10,960 nucleotides of DNA from Acidobacteriota bacterium (GTDB lineage Bacteria > Acidobacteriota > Terriglobia > Terriglobales > Acidobacteriaceae). Under the pieces are notes generated by a model, which was not told the DNA's origin, made no database searches, and saw only the letters and a program-made list of their open reading frames with translations. The position numbers were made by a program, and so were the translations under genes. The DNA lies in NCBI GenBank assembly GCA_021798655.1, contig JAJZFE010000239.1, forward strand, positions 1 through 10,960. The letters run 5' to 3'. Shown in pieces: positions 7,766 to 10,960 of the stretch; position 1 is the stretch's first letter, and every line of letters begins with the position of its first letter.

Positions 7766-7789
7766 AAACCCCGCGCATCGGCGGGGTTT
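7766..7789. terminator. Bidirectional hairpin terminator between convergent genes
   Basis: Perfect 9-bp stem AAACCCCGC / GCGGGGTTT with a 6-base loop, 19 bp after the oxidoreductase stop. The T run is short on the plus strand (TTTG) and better on the minus strand (TTTTCGTTT). It is therefore well placed to end both the plus-strand operon and the convergent lipoprotein gene. Confidence 0.8.
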
Positions 7790-7860
7790 GTCGCCTCTGG
7801 GCAGGGCACTGGCTAGGGCAGTTTCCTCTCACGTGTGGTCGACAGCAGTCTTCAGGATTT

Positions 7861-7890
7861 GTCATTCCGCAGCGAAGCGGAGGAATCTGC
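7861..7890. repeat. REP-like palindromic intergenic repeat
   Basis: A 30-bp unit beginning GTCATTCCGCAGCGAAGCGG and ending AGGAATCTGC. Its core is an imperfect palindrome (ATTCCGC ... GCGGAGGAAT). I recall very similar 'GTCATTCCG...GAGGAATCT' units scattered between genes in Acidobacteria and some other phyla. It sits in the gap between two convergent genes, the usual place for such elements. Only one copy is in this window, so the repeat status rests on recollection. Confidence 0.55.
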
Positions 7891-7925
7891 ATCTTGGGCG
7901 GCGACTACACCTCATGGAAGGCGCA

Positions 7926-8819
7926 CTAGTCCATCTTCTTCAAGTCTGCGTCCGCCGGCACCTTCAGCTCAAACTGGTCCGCTTCGAACGGCTGGTTCAG
8001 TGTCAGCTTGCTCACGTCAATCTTCAACGAGTACTCATCCAGCGGCCGACGAATCGTAATCACCGTCGGAAACTGCTCCATCCCATACGACTGATACGCC
8101 TCGTACGTCGCCTCGGTCACGATCCGACCGCGCTCGTCGTAGATGTCCTGCTGGAAGGGCAGCATGTTGACCCGGCTGATGTGCACCACACGCACCGGGA
8201 TCAGAATGTGGTCGCTCACCGTCTTCGAGATCGTCAACTCGTAATCCGGCTCCTCGATCGCAGCCTGGTGCTTGGTCTGCGGCTGCAGCACGCGGTTCGA
8301 CTCCGTCAGCGACACATACTCGTTCTCCTTCACGCCCGGCACCAGCAGCGAATCCAGAAACACCGGCGGCCGCAAATTCTCAAGCGCGTTCTTCGAAGGA
8401 TGCGTCACCGTATTCGTGCCTTGCATCCACACATCGCCGTGCCCCGAGGTCGCGTGGACCAGCGTAAACATCCGCCCATCGCTCACCATATCCAGCGCCC
8501 TGGACCCCAGCACCGGAACCATCAGCACCACCCGCAGGTCCTCAGGCTTGCGCACAAAGATGTACCCCTTGAACGAGGTGTACTCCGTGACCTTGCCTTC
8601 CTTCGCCCCGCCCACGCTCGCCGTAATCAACACCTGCAGACTCAGCGTCTTCATCGCGGCGTCCCGATCGGAGACGATCTTCTCCAGTTGTTCGACCGAC
8701 GCACTCCGGTACACATCCGGTGCCTGCGTCCTTTGCACCATACGGGTCGTCGAAAAACAACCGGTCGTCCCGGCCGTCAATCCCAACAACATCAGCGACA
8801 TCGCACAGCGTCTCAGCAT
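7926..8819 (-). CDS. Outer-membrane-type lipoprotein, LolA/LolB-like (DUF4292-like)
   Basis: A 297-residue protein with a lipoprotein signal: MLRRCAMSLMLLGLTAGTTGC, with Cys21 as the lipidation site. Residue +2 is Phe rather than Asp, so transport to the outer membrane is expected. The mature part has a helix (SASVEQLEKIVSDRDAAMKT) followed by alternating beta strands (LSLQVLITASV, FKGYIFVRKPEDLRVVLMVP, DMVSDGRMFTLVHA, DVWMQGTNTV), which is the LolA/LolB/DUF4292 half-barrel pattern. The C-terminal half continues with PDYELTISKT and TVITIRRPLDEYSLKIDVSKL. Such proteins bind lipid or lipoprotein acyl chains, but the specific ligand cannot be told. Start at 8819 has AGGA 9 nt upstream. Transcribed toward the oxidoreductase and ended by the shared hairpin. 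No partner gene is adjacent, so it looks monocistronic. Confidence 0.8.
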   Translation of the reverse strand: MLRRCAMSLMLLGLTAGTTGCFSTTRMVQRTQAPDVYRSASVEQLEKIVSDRDAAMKTLSLQVLITASVGGAKEGKVTEYTSFKGYIFVRKPEDLRVVLMVPVLGSRALDMVSDGRMFTLVHATSGHGDVWMQGTNTVTHPSKNALENLRPPVFLDSLLVPGVKENEYVSLTESNRVLQPQTKHQAAIEEPDYELTISKTVSDHILIPVRVVHISRVNMLPFQQDIYDERGRIVTEATYEAYQSYGMEQFPTVITIRRPLDEYSLKIDVSKLTLNQPFEADQFELKVPADADLKKMD

Positions 8820-8833
8820 TCAGGCAATTCCTA

Positions 8834-8877
8834 AGTATATCGACTCTGCGCGACCGCTGTTCGATTCATTAGAATCG
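8834..8877 (-). promoter_or_regulatory. Possible promoter and operator of the lipoprotein gene
   Basis: On the minus strand a TATACT -10-like box (8839-8834) lies 14 bp before the ATG. No good -35 is found at the right spacing. Instead a perfect inverted repeat CGATTC-ATTA-GAATCG (8862-8877) sits where the -35 and upstream contacts would be. This would fit an activator-dependent or repressed promoter, but the evidence is composition and position only. Confidence 0.25.
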
Positions 8878-9011
8878 CAGCGGAACCCCCAGAATCATCC
8901 GTCAGGCTTCGTATCCTCCAGCGGGAGTACTTCCAGCCAAAGTGAACCGGGTCTTCGCTCTATACCTTTCGATACAAAAAGCCGTCCTTTCACCCTGGCC
9001 GCCAAAAGGAA

Positions 9012-9038
9012 ACGGGAGACCCCAGTGGAGTCTCCCGT
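9012..9038. terminator. Hairpin terminator downstream of the sigma-like gene
   Basis: Perfect 9-bp stem ACGGGAGAC / GTCTCCCGT with a 9-base loop (CCCAGTGGA, itself able to form two more pairs). In the minus direction it is followed by TTTCCTTTT. It lies 165 bp beyond the stop of the sigma-like gene (9204), so that operon would have a fairly long 3' untranslated region. No plus-strand gene ends here. Confidence 0.65.
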
Positions 9039-9203
9039 ATTTCCTCTACTTCTTTAGAATACCAGTCTGAGCCTAATTAATATGTTTTTATTTTTCAGCT
9101 CGTAACCGGTTTATATTCAGTTGTTTATCCGACTGCCGATGAGGCTTGCCTCTTGACAACATTTTGACCGAAGCGGCGGCCACACCCCGAACAGAGTCAC
9201 CGC
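9039..9203. other. AT-rich non-coding stretch, 3' untranslated region of the sigma-like operon
   Basis: Together with 8878-9011 this is the gene-free part of an interval of about 380 bp. The segment 9060-9130 is unusually AT-rich for the window (AATTAATATG, TTTTTATTTTTCAG). A 12-base perfect palindrome GAGGCTTGCCTC lies at 9141-9152, directly followed by TTGACA (9153-9158) on the plus strand, but no -10 box follows at normal spacing. No coding frame with a ribosome site was found. Nothing else recognisable. Confidence 0.4.
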
Positions 9204-9803
9204 TCAGTGACTCAACGGGTTCAGCAGGCCGTCGTCCAGCAGCATCTGGGTAAGCCGGTCGACCGTCTGGCCGTAGCGCTGCAGCAGGTTGCTCAGGCTC
9301 ATGCCCATCATCCCGGCGGCCTCTCCCTGCGTGTACTGCTGCAACACCAGCCGCTTGATGAGCTGCTGCTCGGTGTAGTTCAGCCGGCCCAGCCGCTGCT
9401 CCACGTCGTGGCAGAAGATCACAACCTCCTCAAAGCCGCGCGCCCGATAGTGCGTGACCTGCCCGCGAAACATCTCGCGGCTCAGCAGCGACGGCACCCG
9501 ACCAGCCTGCATTGATAGCCGCAGATAACGCCGCAGCAACGCCTCCGTGTACTTGCGATAGAACGCCAGTTCCACCATCGGCTTGACCGCCGGCTCCGGC
9601 GTTGGCGGTACATCCGCCGCGGCCACCGCCCATACGCGATGCAGCGTCGCAGCGGCAACTGGACGCTCCATCCCGGTGCTCCTGATCAGACGCCCGGTGC
9701 TGCCCTCGCGCAACCCTTCCTCTGCTTCGATCCTGCGAACCGGCCTCTTTACCAGGTACATGCCCGTCATCTCTGCGCTCCTTACGTTCATGCTCTTGTT
9801 CAT
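9204..9803 (-). CDS. Sigma-70 region 4-like helix-turn-helix protein (199 aa)
   Basis: ATG at 9803 chosen over an in-frame ATG at 9956: GGAGG (9814-9810) lies 6 nt upstream, and the sequence further upstream is the reading frame of another gene. The N-terminal 75 residues are basic and look loosely structured. Residues 80-130 form helices (FYRKYTEALLRRYLRLSMQA, SLLSREMFRGQVTHYRARGF). The C-terminus (about 145-190) has LNYTEQQLIKRLVLQQYTQG, then EAAGMMGMSLSNLLQRYGQT, the helix-turn-helix arrangement of sigma region 4 (EAA...LGxS...V...). No region 2 is visible, so it is not a complete sigma factor. More likely a DNA-binding regulator derived from one. Its ATG overlaps the stop of the zinc-ribbon gene (ATGA), which shows one operon with coupled translation. 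Similar lone proteins are, as far as I recall, common in Acidobacteria without a defined function. Confidence 0.75.
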   Translation of the reverse strand: MNKSMNVRSAEMTGMYLVKRPVRRIEAEEGLREGSTGRLIRSTGMERPVAAATLHRVWAVAAADVPPTPEPAVKPMVELAFYRKYTEALLRRYLRLSMQAGRVPSLLSREMFRGQVTHYRARGFEEVVIFCHDVEQRLGRLNYTEQQLIKRLVLQQYTQGEAAGMMGMSLSNLLQRYGQTVDRLTQMLLDDGLLNPLSH

Positions 9804-9994
9804 CGCGAACCTCCAACACAGACCACCGCCCGCACCGCACGGGGCTTGCGGCCCCGGCGTTTGCCAACGCGCTGTACCGGACAATCCGACATCCACGTTG
9901 CGCAACCGCGGCAGTAGCTTCCTTGGCTCACGGCGCGCAACCATAGCGCACCGCATCCTTCACAGATCTTCAACTCCACATGCAAGTCCTTCAT
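9800..9994 (-). CDS. Small zinc-ribbon protein with AT-hook-like tail (64 aa)
   Basis: ATG at 9994 with GGAG 9 nt upstream (10007-10004). Seen: ICEGCGALWLR and YCRGCATW give two CxxC pairs (C11/C14 and C28/C31), the spacing of a zinc ribbon or knuckle; C38 is an extra cysteine. The C-terminal third is strongly basic, with KRRGRKPRAVR (45-55), whose GRKP core resembles an AT-hook that binds the minor groove. It is the first gene of the operon and its TGA overlaps the next gene's ATG. A zinc-binding DNA or RNA contact role, working with the sigma-like protein, is plausible but inferred. Overlap of the basic tail with the neighbour's ribosome site means the tail sequence is partly constrained. 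Confidence 0.7.
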   Translation of the reverse strand: MKDLHVELKICEGCGALWLRAVSQGSYCRGCATWMSDCPVQRVGKRRGRKPRAVRAVVCVGGSR

Positions 9995-10262
9995 CTTCGG
10001 TGTCTCCAGGCAGTTCTATCTGGCGAGCCTCTGTCTTTTTCAGCGGTCGAATGGGCTCGCGCAGGTTCTGTCAGGTAGCCCGGCCATGTCACAGGATCTC
10101 TGTCCCGCTCGCACACGGCTCAAACTACCCGCCTTGATTACTCTTTGAGGCCGGACCGGCTCCTGGAAAATTTGCCGGTCCCGCGACACGTTACCTCACC
10201 GGCCGAACAACCCCGGAGAAGCCTGCTGCCATCTCTCCAGAAGGCGATTCCGCCTGCAAAGT
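9995..10262 (-). promoter_or_regulatory. Long structured 5' leader of the zinc-ribbon/sigma-like operon
   Basis: From the predicted start near 10262 to the ATG at 9994 is about 268 nt with no coding frame. It contains, in transcript order, stems AGGCG/CGCCT (10242-10255), CTGGAGA/TCTCCGG with one G-U pair (10213-10240), GGACCGGC/GCCGGTCC with a 13-base loop (10153-10181), CTCAAA/TTTGAG (10119-10149) and GCGAGCC/GGCTCGC (10023-10060). The last one ends about 15 nt before the ribosome site. I could not match it to any riboswitch consensus I know. Could be a cis-regulatory RNA, a small RNA sharing this promoter, or merely GC-rich leader. Confidence 0.45.
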
Positions 10263-10268
10263 GGGCTG

Positions 10269-10297
10269 TTTATAGACCCCAAGCTCTCAGCTGTCAA
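10269..10297 (-). promoter_or_regulatory. Strong sigma-70 type promoter
   Basis: Minus strand: TTGACA (10297-10292), a 17-bp spacer, TATAAA (10274-10269). That is a perfect -35 and a five-of-six -10 at ideal spacing, the best promoter in the window. It drives toward the zinc-ribbon/sigma-like operon and lies in an AT-rich stretch after the mltG terminator. Confidence 0.7.
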
Positions 10298-10349
10298 CAG
10301 CATTTTTCGCAAAACCCGAGAAGCCTCGTAAATCTCGTTTTTACAATTA

Positions 10350-10369
10350 TTTAGGTGTATTTTAGGTAT
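10350..10369. repeat. Tandem 9-bp direct repeat upstream of the promoter
   Basis: TTTAGGTGT (10350-10358) and TTTAGGTAT (10361-10369) are 11 bp apart, one helical turn, within an AT-rich block about 50-70 bp upstream of the -35 of the minus-strand promoter. Spacing and position would suit a dimeric activator or an upstream promoter element. Short and AT-rich, so chance is possible. The remaining 10370-10523 shows no gene or structure I can support. Confidence 0.25.
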
Positions 10370-10523
10370 CTTTTACCTTCAATACTTCGCTGTTTGTTCG
10401 CCTACAAAAGCACATGCCCGTTTTGGTACGTTCCTCTACCCGCCCTGACACCCAAGGGATTGCGTTCCCCGACCGCGCACCACAAGCGTCCGCACAACGC
10501 GGAAGCAGCCCCAAATCGGACAA

Positions 10524-10547
10524 AACCCACCGTCTCAGAAGTGGGTT
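10524..10547 (-). terminator. Terminator of mltG
   Basis: Minus-strand hairpin AACCCAC / GTGGGTT, 7-bp perfect stem with a 10-base loop, then TTTTG counting the last stem bases. It starts 22 bp after the mltG stop, the expected place for an intrinsic terminator. It separates mltG from the downstream operon, which has its own promoter. Confidence 0.65.
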
Positions 10548-10569
10548 GAGTCTCCATCAAGAGCGAAGT

Positions 10570-10960
10570 TCACCGTTGGCCGTTGCGATACTCCGTTACC
10601 TGCGCGTTGTGCGCCCCGAGCGTCGTTGCAAACTGCGTACGTCCACCCTGGCCAGCCACAAAGTAGAGATAATCTGTACTGGCTGGTTGCATGGCAGCCT
10701 TCAGCGCCGCAACTCCCGGGCTACAGATGGGACCGGGCGGTAAACCCTTGTGCGCATAGGTGTTATACGCGGAGTCGGAGTGCAGCTCACTCTGGTGGAT
10801 CACCCCGGTCCACGTCCCCCGCAGCAGCGACGCATAGATCACTGCCGGGTCCGTCTGCAGCGGCATGTCTGCCCGCAGACGGTTCTCAAACACGCTGGCC
10901 ACCTCCGCCCGTTCGTCGTCGAAGCGCACTTCCTTCTCCACCAGCGAAGCCAGCGTCACC
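10570..10960 (-). CDS. mltG: MltG, endolytic murein transglycosylase, C-terminal part
   Basis: C-terminal 130 or so residues of the YceG/MltG family; the N-terminus lies beyond the right edge, so the visible first codon (GTG at 10959) is internal. MltG is an inner-membrane enzyme that cleaves nascent glycan strands and helps end peptidoglycan chain elongation. Seen: LASLVEKE (catalytic glutamate of the family, equivalent to E218 of E. coli MltG), RAEVASVFENRL, MPLQTDPAVIYA, and the family signature AYNTYAHKGLPPGPICSPG, then ALKAAMQPA and YLYFVA. The stop is TGA at 10572-10570. Apart from its edge truncation the domain looks complete. A terminator follows, so it is the last gene of its transcript. 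Confidence 0.95.
   Translation of the reverse strand, partial: VTLASLVEKEVRFDDERAEVASVFENRLRADMPLQTDPAVIYASLLRGTWTGVIHQSELHSDSAYNTYAHKGLPPGPICSPGVAALKAAMQPASTDYLYFVAGQGGRTQFATTLGAHNAQVTEYRNGQR

Noticed and set aside
5911..7929. 672-codon plus-strand open frame
   Set aside because: Extremely Arg/Pro/Ser-rich and overlaps the well-supported 74-aa and Gfo/Idh/MocA genes in another frame; an artefact of high GC.
7323..8834. 503-codon plus-strand open frame
   Set aside because: Crosses the end of the oxidoreductase, a terminator and the antisense of the lipoprotein gene; low-complexity His/Arg composition.
9153..9158. Plus-strand TTGACA after a 12-base palindrome
   Set aside because: No -10 box at 16-18 bp and no plus-strand gene downstream.
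9804..9956. Upstream in-frame ATG (9956) for the sigma-like gene
   Set aside because: The extension overlaps the zinc-ribbon gene in another frame, and the GGAGG plus ATGA overlap clearly set the start at 9803.
9995..10140. Glycine-riboswitch-like CACCGAAG near the zinc-ribbon start
   Set aside because: Only an eight-base resemblance next to the start codon; the conserved partner segments and helix order of a glycine aptamer are absent.
10145..10743. Several plus-strand open frames between the operon leader and mltG
   Set aside because: No ribosome sites, poor composition, and they overlap the promoter, the terminator and the mltG antisense.

Overview
This window reads like chromosomal DNA from a GC-rich Gram-negative soil bacterium, most likely an Acidobacteriota of the Terriglobia/Acidobacteriaceae type. 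That placement is inferred from the HipA_2-type kinase, the style of the secreted fibre-like protein, the sigma-region-4-like regulator with its small zinc-ribbon partner, and a palindromic intergenic repeat I associate with these genomes. It is not a database result. Nearly every gene has a clear GGAG or GGAGG ribosome binding site. No tRNA, rRNA, CRISPR array or insertion sequence was seen.

The left 6.3 kb is a one-direction block on the minus strand. Read 5'->3' it holds a 62-residue small protein (6301-6113), a very large secreted phage-tail-fibre-like protein (6040-2819), a tiny TTG-started ORF (2808-2707), a frame-disrupted coding region (2653-2176), an apparently intact phage terminase large subunit with both ATPase and nuclease motifs (2240-717), and a HipA-like kinase running off the left edge (647-1). 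A packaging motor and a fibre-like protein are present, but no portal, capsid, protease or tape-measure gene lies between them. The fibre-like protein also carries a Sec-type signal sequence. The block is therefore a prophage remnant, a rearranged phage module, or a domesticated phage-derived locus.

From 6453 the plus strand carries a two-gene unit: an unknown 74-residue protein followed 2 bp later by a Gfo/Idh/MocA-family NAD(P)-dependent oxidoreductase (6680-7747). It converges, across a strong hairpin terminator and a REP-like palindromic repeat, on a minus-strand outer-membrane-type lipoprotein (8819-7926).

After a 384-bp gene-free stretch holding one terminator there is a minus-strand operon. 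It encodes a 64-residue zinc-ribbon protein with an AT-hook-like basic tail (9994-9800) and, through an ATGA overlap, a 199-residue protein with a sigma-70 region 4-like helix-turn-helix (9803-9204). A near-consensus promoter (TTGACA, 17 bp, TATAAA) lies about 270 bp upstream, so the transcript would have a long leader with several stem-loops. The right edge is the C-terminal part of mltG, the cell-wall endolytic transglycosylase, ending in its own terminator.

The parts most worth a second look are the terminase/secreted-fibre/kinase block and the structured leader ahead of the zinc-ribbon/sigma-like operon.
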